Below, piece by piece: positions 6,017 to 13,473 of a stretch of 64,000 nt of DNA. The DNA is from a virus. The position numbers were made by a program, and so were the translations under genes. The stretch lies in the IMG/VR virus record IMGVR_UViG_3300044684_000224, positions 29,361 through 93,360 of that record. The stretch is one strand, 5' to 3'. The first letter of the stretch is position 1; the number at the start of each line of letters is the position of its first letter. The notes below the pieces were generated by a model. The model was not told where the DNA came from. It saw only the letters and a program-made list of their open reading frames with translations, and searched no databases.

Positions 6017-6270
6017 GCTACGAAAGCAGGGCCTACGACAAGCCCAACACGGACGGCTTCCCGCCGGACCCGGTCGTCGTGCTCGTCGTCACCGGCACGC
6101 ATGACGTGTCCCGCTTCGTGCACCTGCTGTCCGGCGGTCAGCCCGTCATCGAGCAACTGATCGTCGGCAGGCGTGTCCGTGAGCAGGTGCGGCGCCACAA
6201 CGGCGGCCTGGCCGCGCTGAAGCTTCTGGCTCAGCACGGTGGTCCGGACTTCACGCAGGAGGCGCCATGA
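6013..6270 (+). CDS. Unknown 85-aa protein
   Basis: GTG 6013 is coupled to the gene before, and the stop overlaps the DUF3850-like gene after it. The product has a strand VVVLVVTGTHDVSRFVHLLS followed by helices with Arg-rich ends. It may be a small alpha/beta domain. No motif of known function. Confidence 0.55.
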   Translation: MSYESRAYDKPNTDGFPPDPVVVLVVTGTHDVSRFVHLLSGGQPVIEQLIVGRRVREQVRRHNGGLAALKLLAQHGGPDFTQEAP

Positions 6271-6563
6271 AGCACGAGCTGAAGACGCTGCCGGCCTACT
6301 TCGATCGACTCGAGGATGGCAGCAAAACGTTCGAAGTACGTCGTGATGACCGCGGCTTCCAGATGGGCGATGAGTTGTGGCTGCGTGAGTACGACCCTGA
6401 TCGCTGTGTCGCGCACAACATCCGCCATACCAGATGTGCGGCATACACGGGCCGTGAACTGGAATTCAAGGTGGGATTTGTCTTCAAGGCTGGCGTCGGC
6501 GTGGACCTCGGCGGGTACGTGATCCTGTCGCTGCTGCCGATGGATGGCGGTGATCCGTCGTGA
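6267..6563 (+). CDS. DUF3850 family (ASCH/PUA-like) protein
   Basis: This 98-aa protein matches the DUF3850 pattern seen in many phages: HELKTLPAYFDRLEDGSKTF, EVRRDDRGFQMGDELWLREY, then a later YTGRELEFKVGFVF and GYVILSLL. The fold is PUA/ASCH-like, generally linked to RNA or modified-nucleotide binding, but the precise role of the family is unknown. ATG 6267 overlaps the previous stop as ATGA. Confidence 0.85.
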   Translation: MKHELKTLPAYFDRLEDGSKTFEVRRDDRGFQMGDELWLREYDPDRCVAHNIRHTRCAAYTGRELEFKVGFVFKAGVGVDLGGYVILSLLPMDGGDPS

Positions 6564-6646
6564 GCGTGCATGCCGTCCAAGTGACGCGCGTGGTGGTCGT
6601 CGGCGGCATGGGGTGCGCCCTGTTTCTGGTGATGGTGACGCGGTGA
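6560..6646 (+). CDS. Tiny membrane protein (28 aa)
   Basis: GTG 6560 overlaps the upstream stop, and the frame ends in a GTGA overlap with the next gene. The product (VTRVVVVGGMGCALFLVMVT core) is a single hydrophobic helix. Tightly coupled tiny genes like this are common in phages, but it may serve only as a translational link. Confidence 0.4.
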   Translation: MSVHAVQVTRVVVVGGMGCALFLVMVTR

Positions 6647-6939
6647 GCGCGCCGGCCGAGTGGCCGCCTCCCGGCTACACCTTTGCGTGGACACCCACCA
6701 CTGTGGCTGAGCCGGGCACGAACTGGGAAGCGTTGCCGCCTAACGCCACGCCTCGGTCCTGTCGGTATCGCACGTCGCCAACGGGTGTGTGCGAGGGCGA
6801 TGCAGTGGCGCGAATGCGTCTGGTCGCCAACGGGCACGTGCAGTGGCGGTACTTCTGTGAGGCCCACCTGTACGGCCGGCGCCTGCGTGACGGAGTGCTG
6901 GTGACCGCGGTGCTGGTCCCGATTGGAGGTGTGGCGTGA
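6643..6939 (+). CDS. Unknown 98-aa protein, possible zinc/HNH-like knuckle
   Basis: GTG 6643 overlaps the preceding stop. The product contains TPRSCRYRTSPTGVCEGDAV and, later, VQWRYFCEAHLYG, so Cys/Cys ... Cys/His could bind one zinc ion. Residues fit a small treble-clef or ribbon. The C-terminus is hydrophobic (GVLVTAVLVPIGGVA). Function unknown. Confidence 0.6.
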   Translation: MSAPAEWPPPGYTFAWTPTTVAEPGTNWEALPPNATPRSCRYRTSPTGVCEGDAVARMRLVANGHVQWRYFCEAHLYGRRLRDGVLVTAVLVPIGGVA

Positions 6940-7127
6940 ACCGCTTCATTGTTGACGTGGTCGTCGCGGCGATTGCTACGCCCATCCTGCATGCGTACTC
7001 CCAGCCGCTGTTCCACGCGGCTATCTCGTGGCCGGTGTCGGTCGTGGGTGGTCTCGTCTTGGGTTTCGGCGGCTGGTGTGCCTGGTTCTGGTTCGTCGAT
7101 GGCGTTGAGGACGGTGACTGGTGGTGA
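6936..7127 (+). CDS. Two-pass small membrane protein (63 aa)
   Basis: ATG 6936... GTG 6936 overlaps the upstream stop. Two hydrophobic stretches are visible (FIVDVVVAAIATPIL and VSVVGGLVLGFGGWCAWFWF), with an acidic end DGVEDGDWW. Likely an integral membrane protein of unknown function. Confidence 0.55.
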   Translation: MNRFIVDVVVAAIATPILHAYSQPLFHAAISWPVSVVGGLVLGFGGWCAWFWFVDGVEDGDWW

Positions 7128-7540
7128 GCCTCGACTTCGACGACGCCTACGCGCGCTCCACTGAGGAGCACACCTTCAGCAACTCGACCATGTGGGAGAT
7201 CTGGTCCGGTAACTGGTGTGCACGCTGCAAGCGTGAGGCACCGCTGCGCGCTGGCCTGAAGGGCCAGATTGGCTGCCCGTTGGTCGCGGTCGCTCTGTTG
7301 GGCCGGAAGCCAGCGGAATGGCTGCGGCAACCTGACTCGGAGATCGAGACCGAGAACGGCTACGACGTGGCGAATATCTTTCACTGTATCGAATTTCGTG
7401 GGCCGGACGGCGGCGGTGGCAGCGAGCCGGGCCCGAAGCCGGACCCGCGGGGGATGGACGGCTTGTTCCCGCGCCCTGAGCGTCGGGCGCGGATGTTTGT
7501 GCAGCCGCAACCGGAGCACGTCTTGGCAGGTGCGCCGTGA
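7124..7540 (+). CDS. Unknown protein with a CxxC zinc motif
   Basis: GTG 7124 is preferred over GTG 7121 because it forms the usual GTGA overlap with the previous stop. The 138-aa product contains NWCARCKREAPLRAG near residue 31, which looks like half of a zinc ribbon, then HCIEFRGPD, and a Pro/Gly-rich, probably disordered tail (GGGGSEPGPKPDPRGMDG). No function assigned. Confidence 0.6.
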   Translation: MSLDFDDAYARSTEEHTFSNSTMWEIWSGNWCARCKREAPLRAGLKGQIGCPLVAVALLGRKPAEWLRQPDSEIETENGYDVANIFHCIEFRGPDGGGGSEPGPKPDPRGMDGLFPRPERRARMFVQPQPEHVLAGAP

Positions 7541-7662
7541 CCTCTCATGTGCACCGTCGTCATCCGATCCTGGCGCTGCGCCGACAGTCCTGGTGCCTGC
7601 CGGCCGCGTTCGCTGCGGTTTGTGCGCTGGCTGCTATCTGGTGGGTGGTGGCGACAGCATGA
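7537..7662 (+). CDS. Small membrane protein (41 aa)
   Basis: GTG 7537 overlaps the previous stop and the stop overlaps the next ATG. A basic N-terminus (HVHRRHPILALRRQSW) precedes one hydrophobic helix (PAAFAAVCALAAIWWVVATA). Single-pass membrane protein, function unknown. Confidence 0.5.
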   Translation: MTSHVHRRHPILALRRQSWCLPAAFAAVCALAAIWWVVATA

Positions 7663-7880
7663 CGATTTCCCACTGCCCGCGCTGCGCGGCTGACCTCCGT
7701 GAGGAGTGGGTCAGCGGAGACGGCTCTCGTGTCATCGGCGTCAAGATCCGTGGCGTCTACGACGGAGTCCTGTTCTACCTCTGCCCGGCCTGCGACGACA
7801 CATGGAACCGATGGTCAGAGGACCATCCGCTCTTCGCCGTTGCTGAGCGCCATATGGCAGAGAGGAAGGCCGCTCGATGA
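7659..7880 (+). CDS. Zinc-ribbon protein (73 aa)
   Basis: ATG 7659 overlaps the upstream stop. The product has two CxxC pairs, SHCPRCAADL and LYLCPACDDTW (read FYLCPACDDTW), about 37 residues apart, the classic zinc-ribbon layout. A charged helical tail follows. Such ribbons often bind nucleic acid or protein; the partner is unknown. Confidence 0.65.
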   Translation: MTISHCPRCAADLREEWVSGDGSRVIGVKIRGVYDGVLFYLCPACDDTWNRWSEDHPLFAVAERHMAERKAAR

Positions 7881-8164
7881 GCGTCGCGCCCATGTGGATT
7901 GTCATTGCTGGCGCTGGTTTCGTCGCCCTCCTGGCTGCATTCCTTCTAGGTCGGTGGCGCTGGCTGGAGGACCACCCGCAGCCGGAAACCGAGCCCGAAC
8001 CGGCGCTCGTCGAAGCGAGACACCGCGCCGAGGACAAGGCGGAGGGCTTGCCGCCAGAAGTCCAGTTCTTCCGTGGTCTTGCCGACACGGTGCCGAATAT
8101 TCGGCTGGCCGCGCTCGCCGAGCAGGCCGCGGTAGCCAACGTGGAACTCGGGGGTGAGCGGTGA
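7877..8164 (+). CDS. Membrane-anchored protein (95 aa)
   Basis: ATG 7877 overlaps the upstream stop. One N-terminal hydrophobic helix (WIVIAGAGFVALLAAFLLG) is followed by a charged cytoplasmic tail of about 65 residues (EPEPALVEARHRAEDKAEG). No signal peptidase or lipobox site is visible. Function unknown. Confidence 0.6.
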   Translation: MSVAPMWIVIAGAGFVALLAAFLLGRWRWLEDHPQPETEPEPALVEARHRAEDKAEGLPPEVQFFRGLADTVPNIRLAALAEQAAVANVELGGER

Positions 8165-8739
8165 GCATCTATAGCACCGAATGGGACATTGACTCCAGCG
8201 ATCACCGCGACGACTGCGCCCGGTGGCGGGACTGCGCTTGCGACGATCCGTTTTCGCATGGCCGGTGGATGGGCACGGGGCAGCATCATTTGGCTTACGA
8301 CCGCAGTCGGGCATGCACGTGTCTGTGCGGTCCGATCGCCTACCGAGGCAGCCACATCGTGCCGTCCGAGCAGGACGAGCGCGGCGGTTCGCTGACGATG
8401 GCCACGATTGCCGGGTTCATCACGCGGGACGGCCGGGACGATGGCCCGGAGGACGAGGACGCGGTCTGGCCTTTTTTGCGCGTCTCGCTGACGCCAGCGT
8501 TGGGTCCGAACCCGGCCGCGCGTCCGCGTCCGTGGCTGGATCGCCTGATCCGTCTGTTGCCGCTGCGGTGGCGGTGGCGGATCTCGGACACGCTGCGCGG
8601 CAGGTACTGCGAGGACGTGGTGCTCGACCGCGAGCAGATTGTTTCGCTGCGGGACTATCTGACCGAGGTGCTGGACCGGATACCGCCGGCCGATGGTGCG
8701 GCGCCGGCCGATGGCGTGTCCCCGCTGGCGGTGGGGTGA
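8161..8739 (+). CDS. Unknown 192-aa protein with a Cys-rich N-terminus
   Basis: GTG 8161 is coupled to the gene before. The first 60 residues hold six Cys and several His (HRDDCARWRDCACDDPF, RACTCLCGP), suggesting metal binding. The C-terminal half has a basic, Trp-rich segment (RLLPLRWRWRISDTL) and an acidic helix. I recognise no family. Confidence 0.6.
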   Translation: MSIYSTEWDIDSSDHRDDCARWRDCACDDPFSHGRWMGTGQHHLAYDRSRACTCLCGPIAYRGSHIVPSEQDERGGSLTMATIAGFITRDGRDDGPEDEDAVWPFLRVSLTPALGPNPAARPRPWLDRLIRLLPLRWRWRISDTLRGRYCEDVVLDREQIVSLRDYLTEVLDRIPPADGAAPADGVSPLAVG

Positions 8740-9044
8740 TGGCGGACGAGGAACAGGAGCCCCGGCCCGGCGAAGTCTGCGGTACGTACGCGATGTACCA
8801 GAAGCACTACAAGCGCGGCGATAAGCCGTGTCAGGACTGCGCCCACGCTCACGCGGTCTACATGAACCGCTGGCGTCGCCGCAATGGACGGACCAAGACG
8901 GCCGCAGTGCCTTACGCAGTGCTCGGTGAACTGCTGCTGGCGTTGCCGACGGACATGGAGGAGTGGGCGGAGAAGCAGCTCGGCGACGCGGTCGTGACGA
9001 ACGCGATCGAGGCGGCCGAGGAAGCGCGGGGGTGTGCCTCGTGA
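8739..9044 (+). CDS. Phage protein with CGTY...C-x2-C zinc motif
   Basis: This 101-aa protein carries a motif common in actinophage proteins: VCGTYAMYQKHYKRGDKPCQ then DCAHAHAVYMNRW. That is, a Cys, an aromatic/basic helix and a CxxC pair ending in an Ala/His-rich helix, probably a zinc-stabilised DNA-binding unit. The C-terminus is an acidic helix. It is the last rightward gene before a convergent leftward patch. Confidence 0.65.
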   Translation: MADEEQEPRPGEVCGTYAMYQKHYKRGDKPCQDCAHAHAVYMNRWRRRNGRTKTAAVPYAVLGELLLALPTDMEEWAEKQLGDAVVTNAIEAAEEARGCAS

Positions 9045-9055
9045 CCGCGGCCGCC

Positions 9056-9265
9056 CTAGTCGCCGTCCACCGGCACGTCGGGACGCGGGCAGGCGCACGC
9101 GCGCCGAATGGCCTCCACGGTGTCGTCGGCTACACGGGCCAGTACGCGGGTGCCGTGGTGGATGAGGTCATGCGGGAGGACCACATCCTCCGGGAGGTCA
9201 TCGATCTCCTTGCGGGACTCGCAGAAGTATCCGTCTCCGTACTCGATGCGCACGATGATCCGCAT
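9056..9265 (-). CDS. Small unknown protein (69 aa)
   Basis: The leftward gene starts at ATG 9265 behind AAGGCG. The product begins with a strand (MRIIVRIEYGDGYFC), then an acidic segment and a helical end with two Cys (AIRRACACPRPD). Part of a three-gene leftward patch under a palindromic operator. Function unknown. Confidence 0.6.
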   Translation of the reverse strand: MRIIVRIEYGDGYFCESRKEIDDLPEDVVLPHDLIHHGTRVLARVADDTVEAIRRACACPRPDVPVDGD

Positions 9266-9337
9266 GGGTCACGCCTTCTTCCGGGGCTTGATGGAACAGC
9301 GCCCGACGTGGTGTCCGGGCGCCGTGGGGGAAGAGGG

Positions 9338-9802
9338 TCAGTTCTCGGTTGGCGGCAGCCTCAGGTCGAGCACGCGACCGAGATAGGGATACGTGGCCAT
9401 CTCCGCGTCTTGGTTGGTCCACTCGGCCGGCCGTCCGTCCGTCCAAAACAGCCACCACTCACCCGCGTACACGGCGACGCCGCTGCCCGCCGGCCAGTCG
9501 AATGCGCGCACATCGCCAACGGTATGGACCTTGAGCACGACGCCGTCATCCTCATCGGCCAGAACCGCGCCGTTCCATTCATACGCGCGGAGCCCTCGCT
9601 CCGCCGCGATCTTCCCTGCCAGGAGGCAGGCGGCGTGCTCGGTCGGCTCACCGTCGACCTCGATGATCTCGTCTACGGTCGGGTCACCGAGCGTGTAGAT
9701 CTCGACGCGGTAGGCGTCGTCGTCGACGCTGTAGCCAACGGTGACGTACTGGGTGGTCGTCGGGTTGGTGACGGGCGTGAAGGTGCGGGTGCGTCCGGGC
9801 AT
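9338..9802 (-). CDS. Unknown 154-aa protein of the leftward patch
   Basis: ATG 9802 (MPGRTRTFTPVTNPTT) is chosen because GGAGG lies just upstream; a longer frame to 9967 would cross the operator at 9840. The protein is beta-rich (YVTVGYSVDDDAYRVEIYTL, GVAVYAGEWWLFWTDGRP) and acidic. It may be a small immunity-linked or lysogeny-expressed protein, since leftward genes in this window are otherwise regulators. No family recognised. Confidence 0.6.
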   Translation of the reverse strand: MPGRTRTFTPVTNPTTTQYVTVGYSVDDDAYRVEIYTLGDPTVDEIIEVDGEPTEHAACLLAGKIAAERGLRAYEWNGAVLADEDDGVVLKVHTVGDVRAFDWPAGSGVAVYAGEWWLFWTDGRPAEWTNQDAEMATYPYLGRVLDLRLPPTEN

Positions 9803-9839
9803 GGTGTCCTCCGTGTCTCTCGGTATGGCTCCAGTGTAC

Positions 9840-9857
9840 CTACACCGGCATGTGTAG
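9840..9857. promoter_or_regulatory. Palindromic operator CTACAC-N6-GTGTAG
   Basis: CTACACCGGCATGTGTAG is an inverted repeat (CTACAC/GTGTAG around 6 bases) just upstream of the leftward gene starting at 9802. An 18-bp sequence identical in 15 positions occurs at 39323-39340, also upstream of a leftward gene. This supports one phage regulator binding both sites. Confidence 0.65.
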
Positions 9858-9870
9858 TGCAACCGGGTAG

Positions 9871-10080
9871 CTACGACCGGCTGTCCTCGCGCTCGGCCGC
9901 AGCGATGATCGAGTCCACTGTTGGGCCACCGACACCCAACACCTTCGCGATCCGGTACTTGCTCCACTTCGCCTCGCGCGCTGCCATCACGGCAGCCTGT
10001 CGCCGCAGGCGGGCCGCGTCCGCCGCACGCATCGCGTCCTGCGCTTCCGTGAGCTCTCGTTCGATCTCAGCGTCATCCAT
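9871..10080 (-). CDS. Small helix-turn-helix-like protein (69 aa)
   Basis: ATG 10080 gives a product with an acidic N-terminal helix (MDDAEIERELTEAQDAMRAA) and a C-terminal segment WSKYRIAKVLGVGGPTVDSI that fits a helix-turn-helix (K-Y-R-I-A-K-V-L-G-V-x-x-x-T-V). It is divergent from the rightward gene at 10187 and may regulate that promoter or the leftward patch. Confidence 0.65.
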   Translation of the reverse strand: MDDAEIERELTEAQDAMRAADAARLRRQAAVMAAREAKWSKYRIAKVLGVGGPTVDSIIAAAEREDSRS

Positions 10081-10115
10081 GGGTGGAGGGTACCGCACAT
10101 CACCAAGCGTGCGCA

Positions 10116-10150
10116 CACATGTTGACGTAGGCACACTGGTATGTGTAAGG
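10116..10150 (+). promoter_or_regulatory. Rightward promoter
   Basis: CACATGTTGACGT at 10116-10128 carries a -35 TTGACG. A -10-like TGTAAG lies 16 bases on (10144-10149). The same 13 bases and a downstream GGTCGAG recur at the switch (521-544), suggesting a common early promoter type. ATGTGTA here also resembles the half-site of the operator at 9840. Confidence 0.6.
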
Positions 10151-10186
10151 TCGAGCTATCAGCAAGACCAGCAAGGAGCAGCCGAG

Positions 10187-10438
10187 ATGACCACCGGCGA
10201 CCTGATCCCCTACATGGCGACCCAGCACCTCAACCTGGACGGCCCGACCGGTGCGAACGCCGCCCGCGACGCGCTTCAGGCGCTCGGCGACCGCGACTTC
10301 GAAAAGGCCCACTCCATCGAAGACGCCTTCGTGTGGGCCGTCATCCAGGCGATCGCGGACGGCCACCCGGACCCGGTCGGCCTGGCCAAGTCCGCACTGG
10401 TTGTCCACGAAGCCGACTTCGCTCGCTACACCGCCTGA
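10187..10438 (+). CDS. Unknown 83-aa protein
   Basis: ATG 10187 follows AAGGAGCAGCCGAG, a good ribosome site. This is the first gene behind a strong promoter candidate. The product is all-helical (GANAARDALQALGDRDFEKA, VWAVIQAIADGHPDPVGLAK) and acidic. No family recognised. Confidence 0.65.
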   Translation: MTTGDLIPYMATQHLNLDGPTGANAARDALQALGDRDFEKAHSIEDAFVWAVIQAIADGHPDPVGLAKSALVVHEADFARYTA

Positions 10439-10449
10439 AGGAGGCCGAA

Positions 10450-10776
10450 ATGACCACCGAGACCACCGCCAGTGACGAGTACCTCTGCGCCTGCGGGCAC
10501 TCGAAGTTTGAGCACGCCGGTCGCACCCACCGTGGCATCTGCTACCCGTGCAACGGCAACGGCGGTTCTGCGGGTGCGCCGGGGACCTACTGCTCTCGGT
10601 ACCGCAAGCCAGTCACCACCGAGCAGGGCCAGTCCGTCTCCGAGGTCCCCGGCAAGCCGGGCCGTGTCATCACCGGACGACCCCAGAACGTCGAGATCCA
10701 CAACCCGACGACGGCCGATCCGTTTGCCTTGGTCCCCGGTGCATATGGATACGACTGGGAGGTGGAGGACCGTTGA
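10450..10776 (+). CDS. Zinc-binding unknown protein (108 aa)
   Basis: ATG 10450 follows GAAGGAGGCCGAA, a near-ideal ribosome site. The N-terminal half has Cys/His pairs (YLCACGHSKFEHAGRTH, GICYPCNGN, TYCSRY) compatible with one or two zinc ions. This arrangement is common in actinophage early proteins. The C-terminal half is probably disordered. Its stop overlaps TTG 10773. Confidence 0.65.
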   Translation: MTTETTASDEYLCACGHSKFEHAGRTHRGICYPCNGNGGSAGAPGTYCSRYRKPVTTEQGQSVSEVPGKPGRVITGRPQNVEIHNPTTADPFALVPGAYGYDWEVEDR

Positions 10777-11378
10777 CGCTTACAGACCTACCCGAGACTT
10801 GGCTCACCATTCCTGGATTTGATGGCCGTTACGACGCGTCCTCGCTCGGTCGCATCCGGAGCAACGCGAGGACGCGCCACCCTAATAGGATCATGAAGTC
10901 TCATATGATCGAGAAAGGGAACGGGCTCAGGTATCGTCGCGTAGCGCTTAGCCCTAAGGGTGGACCCAATGTCGCGAGGCCAGTCCACGTCTTCGTGGCT
11001 AGCGCGTTCCACGGCGAGCGTCCGACGGGGCAGCACGTCCGCCATCTCGATGGCGACTCGCTCAACAACTGCGCGTCAAATCTGGCGTGGGGTTCCGTTT
11101 CTGAGAACACACTAGATCGGGTGCGACACGGAACCCACAACGAAACTAGGAAGACCCACTGTCCTCACGGGCACGAGTACACGCCGGATAATACCTACCG
11201 TACACGCAAGGGTCACCGTATCTGCGTAACTTGCAAACTGGCCGATAACCGCCGTCGCAAGCGTCAACGAAGTCTCCTTCGGCGCGCCCAAAGGAACAGC
11301 GCGCTCGCCGCGCCGGCCGAACCCGTCACGAAGCCCAATCAGCAAATGACCATCAACGACAGAAAGAGGCAGCGAAAC
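10773..11378 (+). CDS. HNH homing-type endonuclease, no stop codon of its own
   Basis: TTG 10773 overlaps the upstream stop. The domain order is a NUMOD4-like motif (TWLTIPGFDGRYDASSLGRI), an HNH core (VHVFVASAFHGERP, QHVRHLDGDSLNNC, NLAWGSVSENTLDRVRHG) and a C-terminal zinc module (HCPHGHEYTPDNTYR, ICVTCK). Base composition is poorer in GC than its neighbours. The frame has no stop and runs directly into the lipoprotein start at 11379, so translation either yields a nuclease-lipoprotein fusion or re-initiates. The listed end marks the junction, not a stop. This looks like a mobile gene inserted in an operon. Confidence 0.8.
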
Positions 11379-11957
11379 ATGCGGTTCAAGAAGGCAGCGC
11401 TCGCGGCGACCGGCGTGGTGGTGCTCATCGCGGCGACGGCGTGCACGTCGTCGAGTTCGGACAACGCGCAGATGCAGTCGCAGGCGGTCACCGAGAAGTA
11501 CCAGGAGGCCAGTCAGAAGCAGGTGCCCTACAGGCAGCCCACGAACTGGCTGGAGCGCACCGAACTGAACAAGCACCTGGCCCGGCAGGACGACCCGAAC
11601 GCGATCCGCTACGTGGTGCTGATGACCCAGCAGGGTCAGGTGATCGCGCAGTACGTCATCAAGGGCATGGTGTTCGACCCGAACAGCCAGCTGACCAACG
11701 ACCAGCAGATCGTGTCCGGCTGGTCGGGCGGCTCGTCGTCCACCTACTACAGCCAGGTCGTGAACGCACCGGGCGACAACGGCACGTGGGGACCGGAGGC
11801 CGGCTCGGCGGCGTTCTTCACGCAGCAGGACGTGGAGGTGCAGATCCCGCCGGGCGTGTGGTGGGTCGAGTCGGACGCGCCGCAGAACTTCACGTCCACG
11901 CCGCTGCTGACGATCGCGGCCGACGCGACGCCCTCGACACACGCGGGCGGCAAGTGA
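11379..11957 (+). CDS. Predicted lipoprotein
   Basis: ATG 11379 follows AGAAAGAGGCAGCGAA. The N-terminus MRFKKAALAATGVVVLIA then ATACTSSSS is a signal peptide with a lipobox (A-T-A-C), so the mature protein is probably lipid-anchored outside the membrane after Cys23. The rest is soluble, with DPNAIRYVVLMTQQGQVIAQ and a Ser/Gly-rich centre. The family is common in actinophages but its function is not known to me; superinfection control is a possibility. The HNH frame upstream is continuous with it. Confidence 0.75.
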   Translation: MRFKKAALAATGVVVLIAATACTSSSSDNAQMQSQAVTEKYQEASQKQVPYRQPTNWLERTELNKHLARQDDPNAIRYVVLMTQQGQVIAQYVIKGMVFDPNSQLTNDQQIVSGWSGGSSSTYYSQVVNAPGDNGTWGPEAGSAAFFTQQDVEVQIPPGVWWVESDAPQNFTSTPLLTIAADATPSTHAGGK

Positions 11958-12457
11958 TGGGACTGTGGCGTTCGGCCGACGGGTGGGCCAGCGATTTCCA
12001 GCGCAAGCCGGGGATCACCGTGTTCAAGGCGGTGTTCTGGATCGTCCTGCTGGGCGTGTTCGTCGTGGTGGTCCTGTGGACGACCGGCGTGGTGACCGCC
12101 CCGTGGAAGGGCAAGGGCGACGCCTACATCCAGAAGAACTCGGCTGACAACTGGGTCGCGGCGCAGCGCACGTTCCACCAGGAGAACAACGACTACACGG
12201 CGGACCTGGTGAAGATCCGGGACGCCAAGACGGCACTGACCCAGTTCGAGGCTGGCGCGAAGCCGCACCCGAACTCGATCGCCGCGTTCCAGTGGCAGCA
12301 GCAGGACACCAACCTGCGCACGACGCTGACCGGTCTGGAGCAGGGCTGCGAGCAAGTGGCCGCGAATTACGCGACCGACGCCCAGTCCTACCTGACGGAG
12401 TCGTTCCGGGACGCTGGCCTGCCGGCGACGCTCGACGCGGCTGCGTGTAGCCGATGA
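11957..12457 (+). CDS. Membrane-anchored protein (166 aa)
   Basis: ATG 11957 overlaps the lipoprotein stop (TGATG). One transmembrane helix lies at about residues 22-46 (FKAVFWIVLLGVFVVVVLW), followed by a helical external domain (NWVAAQRTFHQENNDYTADL) with a C-terminal pair of Cys about 45 residues apart. It probably acts together with the upstream lipoprotein at the cell surface. Confidence 0.65.
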   Translation: MGLWRSADGWASDFQRKPGITVFKAVFWIVLLGVFVVVVLWTTGVVTAPWKGKGDAYIQKNSADNWVAAQRTFHQENNDYTADLVKIRDAKTALTQFEAGAKPHPNSIAAFQWQQQDTNLRTTLTGLEQGCEQVAANYATDAQSYLTESFRDAGLPATLDAAACSR

Positions 12458-12462
12458 CCGGC

Positions 12463-12499
12463 GACGGCACGGGCCATTCCGAAGTTGGTCCGTGCCGTC
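12463..12499 (+). terminator. 14-bp hairpin after the membrane gene
   Basis: GACGGCACGGGCCA (12463-12476) pairs with TGGTCCGTGCCGTC (12486-12499) with one G-T pair and a 9-base loop. It lies in a gap between two genes and has no T-run. Terminator or processing site. Confidence 0.55.
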
Positions 12500-12560
12500 A
12501 CGCCCATTGTCCTTCCGCTGCCCCGTGTACCGCCTGAGACCACCGAGGAGACGACAAGCA

Positions 12561-12689
12561 ATGGCCGACGAGGACGACGACTGGGAGAACGGCGACGCCT
12601 ACAACTCGGCGGGGCCGTGGAAGTGCGGCATCACCGGTCGCGATTGTCCGGCTGACCCGGAGCAGACCAAGAACTGCCCCAAGTGCTGA
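12561..12689 (+). CDS. Small Cys-containing acidic protein (42 aa)
   Basis: ATG 12561 follows GAGGAGACGACAAGCA. The product is acidic at the N-terminus (MADEDDDWENGD) and has four Cys (WKCGITGRDCPADPEQ, NCPKC), enough for one zinc site. No family recognised. Confidence 0.5.
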   Translation: MADEDDDWENGDAYNSAGPWKCGITGRDCPADPEQTKNCPKC

Positions 12690-12719
12690 GCGCGTACCGC
12701 CTGAGACCGAGGAGCCGAA

Positions 12720-13043
12720 ATGAACGAGAACAACGAGACCGCCGTACCGCTCGACCGCGAAGCATTGAAGGCACACGCCCGCGCCAAGGCGTTCGACACC
12801 GGCCGGGACTGCGAGCACTGCGACGGCGAGGGCAAGGTCTACCCAGGACGCCGTGTCATCCACACGCGCCTGGGGGGCTCCGGTGCCGACTGGGACGAGG
12901 ACGCAATCTGCCGCGCGATCGACGAGGCGGCGGACCTCCAGTGGGGGCGTGGCCTGTTCGGTCCGTTCCTGGCGGTCACGAACACCGACGGTAAGACGCT
13001 CCTCGTGGAGATCCCGCCGATGGACAACGAGGTTCCGGCATGA
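12720..13043 (+). CDS. Unknown protein with one CxxC (107 aa)
   Basis: ATG 12720 lies behind GAGGAGCCGAA. The motif RDCEHCDGEGKVYPGRR resembles one DnaJ-type CxxCxGxG knuckle (C-E-H-C-D-G-E-G), so it may bind zinc or protein. The C-terminal half ends with a strand (GKTLLVEIPP). The stop overlaps the next start. Confidence 0.6.
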   Translation: MNENNETAVPLDREALKAHARAKAFDTGRDCEHCDGEGKVYPGRRVIHTRLGGSGADWDEDAICRAIDEAADLQWGRGLFGPFLAVTNTDGKTLLVEIPPMDNEVPA

Positions 13044-13174
13044 CCACCTCCACTGCTCCCTCTCTGCTGCTGTCTGTGGTGGACGAGGACGAGGACTTCG
13101 ACCCGAACTGTCTATGCCCGGACGGGATGCCGTGCTGCTGCATGGCCGAGTCCCGCGATCCGATGGAGTGGTGA
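13040..13174 (+). CDS. Small Cys-rich protein (44 aa)
   Basis: ATG 13040 overlaps the previous stop. The product has an acidic centre (VVDEDEDFDPNCLCPDG) and a Cys cluster (MPCCCMAES). It may bind metal. TGATG overlap to the next gene shows tight coupling. Confidence 0.45.
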   Translation: MTTSTAPSLLLSVVDEDEDFDPNCLCPDGMPCCCMAESRDPMEW

Positions 13175-13473
13175 TGAAACCGATCAACATCCGCGTGGCC
13201 AGTGACGTGCCGGCGGAAGACCTGGCGCAGCACATCGCCGACGCGCTCGACTTCGACGACCTGATCGAGTTCGTCCGTGTGCTCGACGAGCGTGTGTCGG
13301 ATTGGGACTTCTCGCGCAAGGTCTGGGAGTTCGGCGAGGAACTGCGTGCCGCGAAGGCGAAGGAAGACCAGCTCGACCAGGAGGCCGGCACTGTCGCGAA
13401 CGCCGGATGGGGCGAGCAAGTTCCCGCTGTGGCTGCGGCGGGACTGGAAGACGAGCGGGGGATGGAGAGATGA
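13174..13473 (+). CDS. Unknown helical protein (99 aa)
   Basis: ATG 13174 overlaps the previous stop (TGATG). The product is acidic and helical (VPAEDLAQHIADALDFDDLI, VWEFGEELRAAKAKEDQLDQ), probably with coiled-coil character. No family recognised. Confidence 0.6.
   Translation: MKPINIRVASDVPAEDLAQHIADALDFDDLIEFVRVLDERVSDWDFSRKVWEFGEELRAAKAKEDQLDQEAGTVANAGWGEQVPAVAAAGLEDERGMER

Noticed and set aside
9266-9337. In-frame continuation past the stop at 9338 giving a peptide ending RCSIKPRKKA
   Set aside because: It would need stop-codon readthrough, and no start codon or signal for readthrough is visible.
9041-10134. Rightward frame continuing from the gene at 8739 through the leftward patch
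   Set aside because: The leftward genes have ribosome sites, an operator and natural composition; the rightward reading is their shadow. The real gene in that frame begins at 10187.
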